Assembly: GCA_024226735.1 (NCBI GenBank)
Contig: JAAELL010000239.1
Span: 1-47,745, forward strand
DNA from: a bacterium
GTDB lineage: Bacteria; Planctomycetota; UBA1135; GCA-002686595
Reading direction: 5' to 3'
Length of the DNA: 47,745 bases
Part shown: one piece after another, positions 1 through 8,498 of the stretch
How the letters are laid out: each line of letters begins with the position of its first letter
How positions within the stretch are numbered: position 1 is the first letter of the stretch
Notes under the pieces: generated by a model
The model's database searches: none
Seen by the model: the letters and a program-made list of their open reading frames with translations, nothing else
Told to the model about the DNA's origin: nothing
Made by a program: the position numbers and the translations under genes

Positions 1-32
1 CGAGCCCGGCACCCCGCCCATTCCCCCGGTCT

Positions 33-110
33 CAACGGCGTCAGCCGTTGAACCCAGCAAACACCCAGGTGCCGCTTCGCGGCACCTGCGGGGCTAGGAA
101 CTAGCCCCGC
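33..110 (+). promoter_or_regulatory. Three consecutive hairpins ending at the ruvA start codon
   Basis: Three perfect short inverted repeats lie in a row: 33-39/44-50 (7-bp stem, 4-nt loop), 67-75/79-87 (9-bp stem, 3-nt loop) and 88-97/101-110 (10-bp stem, GAA loop). The last stem ends on the base before the ruvA ATG. The only Shine-Dalgarno-like bases (AGGAA, 96-100) lie at the tip and loop of that third hairpin. The structures are read directly. A role as terminator of an upstream gene outside the window, or in controlling ruvA translation, is inference. Confidence 0.6.
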
Positions 111-710
111 ATGTACGAGTTCCTGGAGGGGACGATTCGGTCGCGCAACGCGGCATCGGTCGTCATCGATGTCGGCGGCGTCGGCTACGGGGTCCTCGTG
201 GTCCTCGGCTCGCCGTTCCCGCCCGAAGGCGAGACCGTGCGCGTCTGGACACACCTGGTGGTGCGCGAGGACGCGCACACGCTCTACGGCTTCCGCGAGC
301 GGGAGACGCGCGAGGTGTTCCGTATGCTGCTGCGCGTGCGCGGCGTCGGCCCGACGATGGCGCTCGGCGTCCTCTCCGGACTGACGATCGAGGAGCTGTC
401 CCAAGCGCTCGTCGAAGGCGACATCCAGAGTCTGACGCGCGTCAAGGGCGTCGGGCGCAAGACCGCCGAGCAGATCCTGCTCGACCTGCGTGACAAGGTC
501 GCGAGCCTGCCGAGCGCCACGGTCGAGGGCGGCGTCATGAAGCCCGCCGTCCGCGCGGGTCCGGCGGATGCGAACGTCGAGGACGCCGTCGCTGCCCTCG
601 TCTCGATCGGCTACGCCGAGAAGGAGGCGCGCAAGCTGGTCGAGAAGGCCTCCAAGACGGTGGATCCGAGCGACCTCGAGCACCTCGTGCGCACCGCCAT
701 TCACGGCTGA
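111..710 (+). CDS. ruvA: Holliday junction branch migration protein RuvA
   Basis: RuvA forms the tetramer that holds a Holliday junction while the RuvB motor drives branch migration during recombination and repair; it acts in the cytoplasm. The 199-residue length fits the family. Residues 1-64 form the OB-fold domain (starts MYEFLEGTIR). Two helix-hairpin-helix motifs follow (VRGVGPTMAL around 76-85 and VKGVGRKTAEQIL around 110-122). The small RuvB-contacting domain III (EDAVAALVSIGYAEKEA) is near the C terminus. The ATG at 111 gives the canonical family N terminus. serA follows after 21 nt on the same strand. ruvB and ruvC are not in the window; ruvC could lie just upstream. Confidence 0.97.
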   Translation: MYEFLEGTIRSRNAASVVIDVGGVGYGVLVVLGSPFPPEGETVRVWTHLVVREDAHTLYGFRERETREVFRMLLRVRGVGPTMALGVLSGLTIEELSQALVEGDIQSLTRVKGVGRKTAEQILLDLRDKVASLPSATVEGGVMKPAVRAGPADANVEDAVAALVSIGYAEKEARKLVEKASKTVDPSDLEHLVRTAIHG

Positions 711-731
711 TCGCCGATTGGAACCGCAACC

Positions 732-2348
732 GTGACGACCCCCGCATCGCGCCGCATTCTCATCTGCGACGAACTGCACCCCGCCGCGCTCGAAGTCTTC
801 CACGCACGCGGCTTCGAGCCCGAAGTGTGCGTCGGTCTGAGCGAGGCCGAGCTGGTCGAGACCGTCCCCGGCGCGCACGCGCTCGTCGTGCGCTCGGCGA
901 CCAAGGTGACCGCGCCCGTCATCGAGGCCGCGGACGAGCTGGCGGTGATCGGCCGCGCGGGCGTCGGGGTCGACAACGTCGACACGCGCGCCGCGACCGA
1001 GCGTGGCATCGTCGTGATGAACACGCCGACCGGCAACACGACGACGACGGGCGAGCTCGCGATCGCGCTCCTGACCGCGATCGCGCGCCACATCCCGCGC
1101 GCCGACCGCACGACGCGCGGCGGTGTGTGGAAGAAGAAGGGCCTACTCGGCAGCGAGCTCACGGGCAAGACGCTCGGCGTGATCGGCCTCGGTCGCATCG
1201 GGCGCGTCGTCGCCGAGCGCGCCCTCGGCCTGCGCATGAACGTCGTCGCCAGCGACCCCTATCTTTCCAAGACCGGCGCGGGCTCCCCGATCGACGCGGT
1301 CGAGCTGCTCGAGCTCGACGACGTCGTGCGGCACGCCGACTTCCTGACGCTGCACGTCCCGCTGACCAATGAGACACGCGGGCTCCTGTCGCGCGAACGC
1401 ATGCTCACGATGAAGCCCGGGGCGCGCATCATCAACGCCGCGCGCGGCGGGTTGATCGACGAGGTGGCGCTTGCGGAGCTGCTCGACGCGGGACACATCG
1501 CCGGCGCCGCCCTCGACGTGCTCGCCAAAGAGCCGCCCAGCGCCGACCACCCGCTCGTCGGTCGCGAGGACGTGATCCTCACCCCCCACCTCGGTGCCTC
1601 GTCGCACGAGGCCCAGCGCGCCGTCGCCGAAGGCATCGCCGAACAGATCAGCACCTTCTTCACCGACGGGGTCGCCCACAACGCGGTCAACGCGCCGGCG
1701 GTGTCGGCGCAGACGCTGAAGGAGATCGGCCACTACATCGTGCTCGCCGAGAAGATGGGCGCCTACCTGGGCCAGCGGCTCGAGGATCCGGTGCGCAAGG
1801 TCGAGTTCACCGTGTCGGGCGAGGTCGCCGAGCGCGATGCGGGTGTCCTGAAACTCGCTTTTCTAGCGTCGCTGCTCAGCCAGCAAGGCCTCGACGTCGG
1901 CGTCAACCTCGTCAACGCGCCGGTGCTCGCCAAGGAACGCGGCATCCGCATCTTGGAGAGCGTCGAGAAGGACACCGATTTCTACACGAGCCAGCTGCGC
2001 GCGCGCGTCTCGAACAAGGGCAACTCGGAGTCTCACCTCGTGACAGGGACGGTCTTCGGCAAGCACCCGCGCTTCGTGCGCGTCGAGGGCATGCACGTCG
2101 ACTTCGACCCCAGCGGCCACCTGCTCGTCACCAAGCACAACGACCGTCCGGGCGTGCTGGGACAGCTCGGAACGCTCCTGGGTGACGCCGGCGCGAACAT
2201 CCGCCGCGTCGAGCTGGGCCCGCCGACCGAACAGAACGACGGCCTCGCCTCGGCCTTCCTGTCCCTGTACGAGGCACCGACGCGCGAGGTGATCGAGGCG
2301 ATCCGCGCGCTCGAATCGATCGAGTCGGTCAAGCACCTCAGCTTGTAG
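732..2348 (+). CDS. serA: D-3-phosphoglycerate dehydrogenase, long form with ACT domain
   Basis: It catalyses the first step of serine synthesis, NAD-dependent oxidation of 3-phosphoglycerate to 3-phosphohydroxypyruvate. The 538 residues match the long (type I) enzyme: substrate-binding segment 1-100, Rossmann motif GLGRIG (152-157), catalytic Arg238 (AARGGLID), Glu267 (AKEPP) and His286 (PHLGASS), then the intervening allosteric-substrate-binding region and a C-terminal ACT domain (KHNDRPGVLG, about 461-538) that in this family can bind serine for feedback. The start is GTG. The gene lies 21 nt after ruvA, its stop is followed closely by a lipoprotein gene, and serB is downstream on the same strand. 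Confidence 0.97.
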   Translation: MTTPASRRILICDELHPAALEVFHARGFEPEVCVGLSEAELVETVPGAHALVVRSATKVTAPVIEAADELAVIGRAGVGVDNVDTRAATERGIVVMNTPTGNTTTTGELAIALLTAIARHIPRADRTTRGGVWKKKGLLGSELTGKTLGVIGLGRIGRVVAERALGLRMNVVASDPYLSKTGAGSPIDAVELLELDDVVRHADFLTLHVPLTNETRGLLSRERMLTMKPGARIINAARGGLIDEVALAELLDAGHIAGAALDVLAKEPPSADHPLVGREDVILTPHLGASSHEAQRAVAEGIAEQISTFFTDGVAHNAVNAPAVSAQTLKEIGHYIVLAEKMGAYLGQRLEDPVRKVEFTVSGEVAERDAGVLKLAFLASLLSQQGLDVGVNLVNAPVLAKERGIRILESVEKDTDFYTSQLRARVSNKGNSESHLVTGTVFGKHPRFVRVEGMHVDFDPSGHLLVTKHNDRPGVLGQLGTLLGDAGANIRRVELGPPTEQNDGLASAFLSLYEAPTREVIEAIRALESIESVKHLSL

Positions 2349-2386
2349 TGCTGCGCGTCCGCGCGAGTCGGGTTAGCCTCGACAGG

Positions 2387-2980
2387 ATGCGCGGCTTGAT
2401 TCCCTCTTTCGTATTCGTCCTTCTGGCCCTCTCCCTCGGCTGTTCGTCGGGCTCCGGCTCGGACGGCAGCCCCAACGCATCGTCGAGTGAAGCGTCGAGC
2501 CCGGCCGAGCTCTTGAACCTCGAGTGCGCGTTCCAAGAGCGCCAGGAATGGACGCTCGCGACCAGCACGTCGATCGTGCTGCGCTACTTCCTCGGCGAGG
2601 ACGCAGCGAGTCCGTGCGAGATCCTCGCCGCACTCGTCTCGCCCAACTGTTGCGAGGACCCGCTCCCGTGTGCAGCGCCGGGCAGCACCTTCACGATCCA
2701 GCAGGCGCTCCAGCTCTTCGGCGGATTCGGTTCGGTCGTGACGCTGCCGTTGTCGTTCAACGCCATCCAGATCGAGATCGACGCCGGCCGCCCGGTGATG
2801 ATCGTCTACACCGGCTCGTTCCAGGGGCACGTCGTCGTCGTATACGGCTACAACGCCGAGTCCGGCGAGATCTACCTCTGCGACCCGTTCCTGGGCGACT
2901 TCGTCGTCCCCTACGACTTCACCTTTCAGTACGCGGACGGGACGTTCAGCTGGGGATCGACCGTGGCGCGGATCCTGTAG
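2387..2980 (+). CDS. Lipoprotein of the C39/AvrRpt2-like papain fold lacking the catalytic cysteine
   Basis: The 197-residue protein begins with a lipoprotein signal (hydrophobic 5-18, SLGC with Cys19), so it is probably membrane-anchored and exported. Its body resembles papain-like C39/C70 proteases: a Q-rich start before the active helix (Q50-ERQEW), a Cys cluster (Cys77, Cys88, Cys89, Cys95), GHVVVVYGYN with His148, and CDP with Asp166. At the usual W-C-W-A-A nucleophile motif it has W55-T56-L57-A58-T59, so Thr replaces Cys. It is probably a pseudopeptidase, or a peptide-binding protein. The ATG at 2387 is chosen because it starts exactly at the signal peptide. It sits between serA and serB, with no evident link to serine. 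Confidence 0.6.
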   Translation: MRGLIPSFVFVLLALSLGCSSGSGSDGSPNASSSEASSPAELLNLECAFQERQEWTLATSTSIVLRYFLGEDAASPCEILAALVSPNCCEDPLPCAAPGSTFTIQQALQLFGGFGSVVTLPLSFNAIQIEIDAGRPVMIVYTGSFQGHVVVVYGYNAESGEIYLCDPFLGDFVVPYDFTFQYADGTFSWGSTVARIL

Positions 2981-3020
2981 GAGGCTGGCCTTCCAGCGGG
3001 GGTTCGACCAAACTCCTGCC

Positions 3021-3734
3021 GTGCACCGCCCCCTCCCTCCGCCGTACGCGACCGTCGTCTTCGACTGCGACTCCACCCTCGCCCGCATCGAGGGCATCGA
3101 AGCCCTCGCGGTCGGCCGCGAAGCCGAGATCCGCGCGCTGACCGACCGCGCGATGAACGGCGAGATTCCGCTCGAGGAGGTGTACGGCAAGCGCCTCGAG
3201 CTGATGCAGCCGACGGCGGCCGAGGTCGCCGCGATCGGTGGGATGTACGTCGCGGAGCTCTTGCCCAACGCGCGCGAGGTCGTCGCCGCGCTGCACGCGC
3301 TCGACAAGCGAGTCTGCGTCGTTTCGGGCGGCCTGCTGCAGCCCGTGCGCCACGTCGCACGCGAGATCGGCATCGGCGCGGACGACGTGTACGCGGTCGA
3401 GATCCTGCACGACGAAGGCGGCCGCTACGCGGGCTTCGACGAACAGTCGCCCCTCGCCCGCGCCGGCGGCAAGCTCGAGGTCCTGCGCCGCCTCGGCCCG
3501 TCGGTCGTATTGATCGGCGACGGCGCGACCGACCTGGAGGCGGCGCCGGCGTGCGCGCGCTTCATCGCCTTCGGCGGAGTCGAACGGCGCGAAGCAGTCT
3601 TCTCTGGAGCCGACGCGACGTGTGAAGAGGCAGACCTCGCGGCGCTGTTGCCGCTAGTGTGCGACGACACGGAGGTCCGGCGGCTGGCGCAGGACCCCGC
3701 GCACGCGCCGCTCGTCGAGGCTCTCCCGTCGTAG
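3021..3734 (+). CDS. serB: Phosphoserine phosphatase (HAD family)
   Basis: It is expected to hydrolyse O-phosphoserine to serine, the last step of the pathway begun by serA. The 237-residue protein has the HAD signatures in order: motif I DCDST (Asp15, Asp17; the DxDST form is typical of SerB), motif II VVSGG (Ser102), motif III Lys151 and motif IV GDGATD (Asp167, Asp171). The cap region (GIEALAVGREAEIRALTDRA) also looks SerB-like. The start is GTG with no good Shine-Dalgarno. It is 40 nt downstream of the lipoprotein gene and ends just before a terminator-like hairpin. A related HAD-IB phosphatase is possible, but context favours SerB. Confidence 0.9.
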   Translation: MHRPLPPPYATVVFDCDSTLARIEGIEALAVGREAEIRALTDRAMNGEIPLEEVYGKRLELMQPTAAEVAAIGGMYVAELLPNAREVVAALHALDKRVCVVSGGLLQPVRHVAREIGIGADDVYAVEILHDEGGRYAGFDEQSPLARAGGKLEVLRRLGPSVVLIGDGATDLEAAPACARFIAFGGVERREAVFSGADATCEEADLAALLPLVCDDTEVRRLAQDPAHAPLVEALPS

Positions 3735-3738
3735 GCCC

Positions 3739-3755
3739 CCCGGCTTCTCGCCGGG
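3739..3755 (+). terminator. Terminator-like hairpin after serB
   Basis: A 6-bp perfect GC stem (3739-3744 with 3750-3755) and 5-nt loop start four bases after the serB stop. There is no T-tract, so intrinsic termination is uncertain. Confidence 0.4.
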
Positions 3756-3863
3756 ACGATTCGTGAGGCTTTCGCCGAGACGCGCGAGCTTTCATCACGT
3801 TGGTACGATCGCGGTCGCCCGCGTGAGGACAACCGCGGCGTGCCCTTCCCCCGGAGACCCCCT

Positions 3864-4395
3864 ATGGAGTCTGTCCTGATCGCCAGCTGCGTCGCGCTCT
3901 CCTCGTCCCTCACACAGGCACAGGAGTGGCCTCGCTTCCGCGGCCCCAATGGGTCGGGGATTTAAGCGGACAGCCGTCCGCCGGTCAGCTTCGGGCCGAA
4001 GGAGAACTTGCGGTGGAAGGCGGAGGTGCCGTTCGGCTCCTCGTCGCCAGTCCTGACGGAGAAGGCCGTCGTCGTGACGGGTTCGGACGAGAAGTCCCTC
4101 TACGTGAAGGCGATCGACCGCGCGAGTGGCAAGGAGCTCTGGACGAAGACGATCGAGCGCGACCGGACCGACGAGATATTCAAGGCGAACGACTCCGCGT
4201 CCCCCTCACCGGTCTCCGACGGGCAGAACGTCTACGCGTTCTTCTCCGAGATGGGGCTGATCTCCTTCGACGAGAAGGGCGAGGAGCGCTGGCGGCACCC
4301 CCTCGGCCCGTTCGTGAGTTTCTACGGCATGTCCGGCTCACCCGTCCTCGCCGGGGACGTTGTGATCCTGTGCTGTGACCAACAGCAGGGATCGA
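3864..4395 (+). pseudogene. Broken PQQ-like beta-propeller protein (N-terminal fragment with in-frame stop)
   Basis: From ATG 3864 the frame encodes a signal peptide (MESVLIASCVALSSSLTQAQ) and the usual start of secreted PQQ-like propeller proteins (EWPRFRGPNGSGI). A TAA stop sits at 3963-3965. The same frame then continues with clear family sequence (ADSRPPVSFGP, LRWKAEVPFGSSSPV, SGKELWTKTI, SPSPVSDGQNVYAFF, YGMSGSPVLAGDVV) until about 4395, where similarity ends abruptly in low-complexity sequence. Intact members are 400 residues or longer, so the gene has both a nonsense mutation and a lost 3' part. Internal restart at TTG 4008 would give only a non-exported fragment. A terminator-like hairpin follows. 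Confidence 0.85.
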
Positions 4396-4417
4396 AGCGC
4401 GCCGGCGACGCAGCCCT

Positions 4418-4436
4418 CCGGGCGCGCAGCGCCCGG
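4418..4436 (+). terminator. Hairpin with T-rich tail after the PQQ relic
   Basis: A perfect 8-bp stem (4418-4425 with 4429-4436), GCA loop, is followed about 15 nt later by a CTCTTTTCTC run. It lies between the relic and the convergent gene ending at 4513. Confidence 0.5.
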
Positions 4437-4512
4437 CCACACCCCCCTCTTTTCTCACCCCGAGGGCCCCCACCCCATCCCGTTCCTTGCTCAATCCCGA
4501 AGCCGAGGCCGC

Positions 4513-6219
4513 TCAGCGCGCTCCCCCCGACATCCCCAGCTCCACCCGCTGCGGCTCCGGCCCCACCTCCAGCGGTTGACGCACGACCTCCTCGCCGTCG
4601 CGCTCGACGACGAGCGAGTAGCTGCCCGGCGGGACGCGCAGCACGGTCTCGTCGTCGTAACGGCCCACCTGGCGACGCACGACCGCAAGTCCCGTGGCAT
4701 CCATGACGGCGACGACGGGCCAGGGCTCGGCGAGGTCCGCGGTCGCGAACGTAACCGCCGTCGCGTCGAGCATCACGACCTCGAGGTCGGCGACCGCCCC
4801 ACGCGTGGCGTCCACCTGAATAGCGAGCGACACCATCTTGTCGTCCTGGCCACCCGGCGGCCGCGACGGCAGACCGGGGGACTGGATCACCCAGACCCCC
4901 GGTTCGAGGTTCGCGATCTTGAACAAGCCGTCGGCCGCGCTCTGGGCCCGGGTCTGACGGCGCCACTCGATGCGCTCGGTGCCGGGATCGAGGCGTCCCC
5001 AGCGCAGGACCGCCTCGAGCGGCTCACCGGACGTGTTGCGCACGTGGCCCGTCAACTCGACCGGCCTGTGCAGCTGGATGTCGCCGAGCTCCAGCGTCTG
5101 TCCCGACGCGAGGGTCACTTGCTTCATGTATTGCGCGTACCCTTCCGCATTGACGACCAGCCAGCGCTTGCCCGGCCACTCGCGGTCGAGGGCGAGCGCA
5201 CCGTCGCCCTCGATCTCATGGCTCTTGCCCATGGGGAACGGGTCGTCGTTCAGCCAGGCCTTCGCCGGGATCGGCGCCGACGTCGCGGCGTCGAGCACCG
5301 TGGCGTGCAGGCGGCACTGGATGGCGTTGATGTCGTCTGGATCGATGACGAACGTCACCTCCTCGGTCGACGGGTCGATCTGCTCCTTGCGCAAGACCTG
5401 GTGCGCGACGACCAGACTCAGCCACGCGGGACCGTCCTCGTGCAGGGTCACCGTGCCGATGTATTCGGGACCGCGCTTCTCGCGGAACATCCCGCTCTGC
5501 CAATAGGTACCGATCCCGAAGGTGTTGTTCAGGCTCCCGCGGACCTCGGTGAACGTCGGTCCGGGATCGTCGCGCGTCGCCACCGGGACGAGGTTCATGA
5601 AGAGCGGGCGCATGCCCGCCTCCACGAGCACGGACATGCCGGGAGCACCATCCGTGGCGACCAGTCGCACCCAGACGATCTGTTTGGGACGCAGGACGAA
5701 GTCCTGGCGCAGGATGGGCTCGTCGTGCACGAGCGTGAGCTGCACTTCGTGGTCGTGAAGGTCGCGTTTGCCCGCGCTGACCTGCCACGTTCCGGGCGCG
5801 AGCGCGCCGAGCGTGTAGCGGCCTTCGCCGTCCGTCCGCGCGAGGACGCGCTCCCCGGCCTTCGTCCGCGTCGACACGTACGCCTCCGCCTGCCCCGCGC
5901 CGCTGGTATCGCGCACGACGCCGGTCAACACGACACCGAGGGGCGCCTGCTTCACCGTCGCATCCCCGGCCTCGGTCGTCGCCCCGTCCTCCGTCTGCTC
6001 GACGGCGGGTGTCGGGGTGGGCGCTCGCTCCTCGGGCTCGGTCGGAGGTGGAGCCTGTAGATGCGCGCTGTCGACTTCGGGCGCCCGGGCTCGCGACGGC
6101 TCCGGTCCCAACGCATCGACGGACTGCACGCGTTCGGGAAGCAATGTCGACACGAGCACGAACGCCGCCGCGAATCCCAGGAGCGCCCCCAGCGGAGACG
6201 CGATCGCTCTGGCACTCAT
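4513..6219 (-). CDS. Exported protein with carboxypeptidase-regulatory-like (Ig-fold) domains
   Basis: The 568-residue protein starts with a membrane anchor or signal segment (about 9-28, rich in A, F, V and L), then a Pro/Glu-rich linker. It then carries beta-sandwich domains of the carboxypeptidase-regulatory type: VLTGVVRDTSG...GRYTLGALAPGTWQV and, near the C terminus, ELTGHVRNTSGEPLEAVLRWG...FKIANLEPGVWVI. No catalytic motif was seen. The ATG at 6219 is chosen because it overlaps the stop of the upstream gene by 4 nt (ATGA), indicating translational coupling, and opens directly on the anchor. The role is unknown; such domains usually serve adhesion or binding on the cell surface. Confidence 0.75.
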   Translation of the reverse strand: MSARAIASPLGALLGFAAAFVLVSTLLPERVQSVDALGPEPSRARAPEVDSAHLQAPPPTEPEERAPTPTPAVEQTEDGATTEAGDATVKQAPLGVVLTGVVRDTSGAGQAEAYVSTRTKAGERVLARTDGEGRYTLGALAPGTWQVSAGKRDLHDHEVQLTLVHDEPILRQDFVLRPKQIVWVRLVATDGAPGMSVLVEAGMRPLFMNLVPVATRDDPGPTFTEVRGSLNNTFGIGTYWQSGMFREKRGPEYIGTVTLHEDGPAWLSLVVAHQVLRKEQIDPSTEEVTFVIDPDDINAIQCRLHATVLDAATSAPIPAKAWLNDDPFPMGKSHEIEGDGALALDREWPGKRWLVVNAEGYAQYMKQVTLASGQTLELGDIQLHRPVELTGHVRNTSGEPLEAVLRWGRLDPGTERIEWRRQTRAQSAADGLFKIANLEPGVWVIQSPGLPSRPPGGQDDKMVSLAIQVDATRGAVADLEVVMLDATAVTFATADLAEPWPVVAVMDATGLAVVRRQVGRYDDETVLRVPPGSYSLVVERDGEEVVRQPLEVGPEPQRVELGMSGGAR

Positions 6220-7211
6220 CGCGCCCCCCCGTACCGAACGGCCATGCTCTCGGTGCCAACGACGACCTCGGTCGGCGCCGCGTCGCCCTGCCGCAGCCGA
6301 TGCGTGCCGGGGCTCAGGTAGGTCACTGGGGGCAAGGAGGATCCGCCGTACAGCAAGGTTCCCTGCGCGTCCTCCAGGACGTCGTTCGTGCCTCGCGGCG
6401 CACCACGGCGCCAATTCCAGGCGACTTCCGTCCCCGCCGTCAGAACCAATCCGACCTCCGGTTCGACGCGCGTGTCGACCAGGCGCGACACGCGCGCGTG
6501 ACCGTCGCGACCACCTGCACTGACCAGCGTCTCCCCAAGCGCCAGGTGCTTGATCTTGGCGACACGCTGATCATCGGTCCGCAACCGCATGCGGTGCTGG
6601 AGATCTCCGGGTCCCGACGCGAGCGCGGGACGCACGGCGCGGATCGAAACGTCCACCGCGAGCTCGCGCGAGAGGAACCTCCCCGCTTCCGAGGTGCTGA
6701 CCACGCGCCCGCGCAGGTTCGGAATGCGCGTGCCCGGCGCGCTGGTCGTGGCCGCCACGCCGAGGTACCGCGTCACGCTATCCCCGAAGCGCATCATCGC
6801 GAGTGCCTTCCCATCGGCGTCCTCGAAGCGCACGGGCAACTTCAGCGCGGGCCGTAGCCGCACGTCGTGCCGCCAACCTTCGACGTGGGGCACGACGACG
6901 TCCTCGCGGTGCGGCAGGAACCCGTCCGCTTCGACATGCAACTCGTAGGGCTCCGCGTTGAGGCCCAGCACCGTCCAGGTTCCCGCGGGAGCGGGCGCCG
7001 CGGGGGCCACGACCTCGTTGCGCAGCTCGGGGCCCTGCGGCGGCGCCTCTGTCGGCACGTCCGGTGCCTGACCCGGCACTGCGGCATCGGCCGTCTCGTG
7101 CATGCCAGCCGTGGGCGGCGCGGCGGCAGCGGGCTCGCGCACGAACCACGCCCCCAGCGCCGCGACCGTTCCGGCGAGCCCCCTTGCAAGCGTCCAGTGA
7201 CCAGCGTGCAT
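6216..7211 (-). CDS. Exported hypothetical protein, companion of the regulatory-like-domain protein
   Basis: The 331-residue protein has an N-terminal hydrophobic signal (about 8-24) and a low-complexity Ala/Pro/Glu stretch (30-77). Beta-rich segments follow (GTWTVLGLNAEPYELHVEADGF, LKLPVRFEDADGKAL, TYLSPGTHRLRQGD) like those of its downstream neighbour. The start ATG at 7211 is supported by an AAGGAG Shine-Dalgarno four bases upstream (7216-7221 on the plus strand). It is the first gene of a two-gene coupled unit and is transcribed away from the aminotransferase gene, sharing about 108 nt of divergent upstream DNA. No family with a known reaction was recognised. Confidence 0.7.
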   Translation of the reverse strand: MHAGHWTLARGLAGTVAALGAWFVREPAAAAPPTAGMHETADAAVPGQAPDVPTEAPPQGPELRNEVVAPAAPAPAGTWTVLGLNAEPYELHVEADGFLPHREDVVVPHVEGWRHDVRLRPALKLPVRFEDADGKALAMMRFGDSVTRYLGVAATTSAPGTRIPNLRGRVVSTSEAGRFLSRELAVDVSIRAVRPALASGPGDLQHRMRLRTDDQRVAKIKHLALGETLVSAGGRDGHARVSRLVDTRVEPEVGLVLTAGTEVAWNWRRGAPRGTNDVLEDAQGTLLYGGSSLPPVTYLSPGTHRLRQGDAAPTEVVVGTESMAVRYGGAR

Positions 7212-7319
7212 GCAGCTCCTTCGTTTCGGGCCCCCCCCTTCGCGGCGACCGGTGCCCCCTATCCTCGCGTCTTCGGAGCAATCTGTGCGGTCCGACTTGA
7301 ATCTGGTGTCTCAGCTCCG

Positions 7320-8450
7320 ATGATCCTCGCCATGCTCTGGATCCCCGGCCCCACCGAAGTCCGCCCCGAGCTCCTCGCCGAATGCGCGCGGAGCATGATC
7401 GGCCACCGCAGCGCGGCGATGACCGAGCTCATCGAGCGCCTCGACCCCGGCCTGCGCCTCGCGTTCGGGCTCGAGCCCGACTCCAGCTCGCAGGTCGCCG
7501 TCCACTCGGCGAGCGCGACGGCGATGATGGAGGCCGCTCTGATCGGCTGCGGACCGCGCGTGCTCGCGCTCGTCAACGGCGCCTTCTCGCGGCGCTGGTT
7601 CCAGATCGCCCAGCTGCTGGGCAAGGACGCCCATGCGATCGAAGCCAACTGGGGCGAGGTCGTGACGAGTGACGCTCTGCGCCAGAAGCTCGACGTCGAC
7701 GGTCCCTTCGACGCGGTGACGTTCGTCTCGAGCGAGACGTCGACGGGGACGCTGACGGCGCTCGATTCGGTCGCAGACGCGCTGATCGAGCATCCGGACA
7801 CGCTGCTCTTCAGCGACCTCGTCAGCTACATCGCGGCCGCGCCGGTCGACTTCGACGCCAACCGCCTCGACTTCGCCTTCGCCGGCGTGCAGAAGGCGTT
7901 CGCCCTGCCGCCCGGCGTCTCCGTCGTGTGCGCCTCGGAGCGCTACCTCGCACAGGTCGAGAGCCAGCCGCGGCGCGGCTTCTACCTCGACCCGATGCGC
8001 TTCTTCACGGGACACGCCAAGCGCAAGACACCGGCGACGCCGTGCATCCCTCTGTACTACGCGCTCGCCAAGCAGCTCGAGGACATCTCGAGCGGAGCGA
8101 CGCTGCCTGAGGGCGAACGCCACCTCGCCGGAGCCGAGGCCTGGACCGCGCGCTTCGCCAAGCACGTACGCATGCGCGCGATGACGATCGCGTGGGCCCA
8201 CTCGCACGGGCTCGAGCTCTTCCCGGACGAGGCCCACGGCTCCCCCACCGTGTCCTGCATCCGCGGCGACTCGATCGACGTCGCGGCGCTCGTCACCGGC
8301 CTCGCCGAGCGCGGGTTCGAGATCAGCAACGGCTACGGCGAGCTCAAGGGCCTGACGTTCCGCATCGGACACATGGGCGACCACACCGAGGACGGATTGG
8401 GCGAGCTCCTCGCCGCGGCGGACGAGGTGCTCGCGGCGCAGCCCGTGTAG
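7320..8450 (+). CDS. Class V PLP aminotransferase, SerC-like (alanine-glyoxylate/phosphoserine type)
   Basis: The 376-residue protein is a fold-type I PLP enzyme of class V. Visible motifs are the N-terminal substrate loop (PGPTEV), SASATAMMEAAL, ALVNGAFSRRW, SSETSTGTL, the Schiff-base lysine Lys192 (GVQKAFALPPG) and the C-terminal FRIGHMGD. The same motifs occur in alanine-glyoxylate and phosphoserine aminotransferases. With serA and serB nearby on the same strand and no classical serC in view, the likely reaction is phosphohydroxypyruvate plus glutamate to phosphoserine. That is inference; serine-glyoxylate or alanine-glyoxylate transamination remains possible. ATG 7320 is used; ATG 7332 is an equal alternative and neither has a clear Shine-Dalgarno. 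Confidence 0.85.
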   Translation: MILAMLWIPGPTEVRPELLAECARSMIGHRSAAMTELIERLDPGLRLAFGLEPDSSSQVAVHSASATAMMEAALIGCGPRVLALVNGAFSRRWFQIAQLLGKDAHAIEANWGEVVTSDALRQKLDVDGPFDAVTFVSSETSTGTLTALDSVADALIEHPDTLLFSDLVSYIAAAPVDFDANRLDFAFAGVQKAFALPPGVSVVCASERYLAQVESQPRRGFYLDPMRFFTGHAKRKTPATPCIPLYYALAKQLEDISSGATLPEGERHLAGAEAWTARFAKHVRMRAMTIAWAHSHGLELFPDEAHGSPTVSCIRGDSIDVAALVTGLAERGFEISNGYGELKGLTFRIGHMGDHTEDGLGELLAAADEVLAAQPV

Positions 8451-8479
8451 GGATCGGTAAGTACGATACTCACCGATCC
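8451..8479 (+). terminator. Terminator-like hairpin after the SerC-like gene
   Basis: Starting on the base after the stop codon, 8451-8458 pairs with 8472-8479. An inner AGTA/TACT extends the stem to 12 pairs with one mismatch around a CGA loop. No T-tract follows. Confidence 0.5.
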
Positions 8480-8498
8480 GCACGCCGACGAGCTGCTG

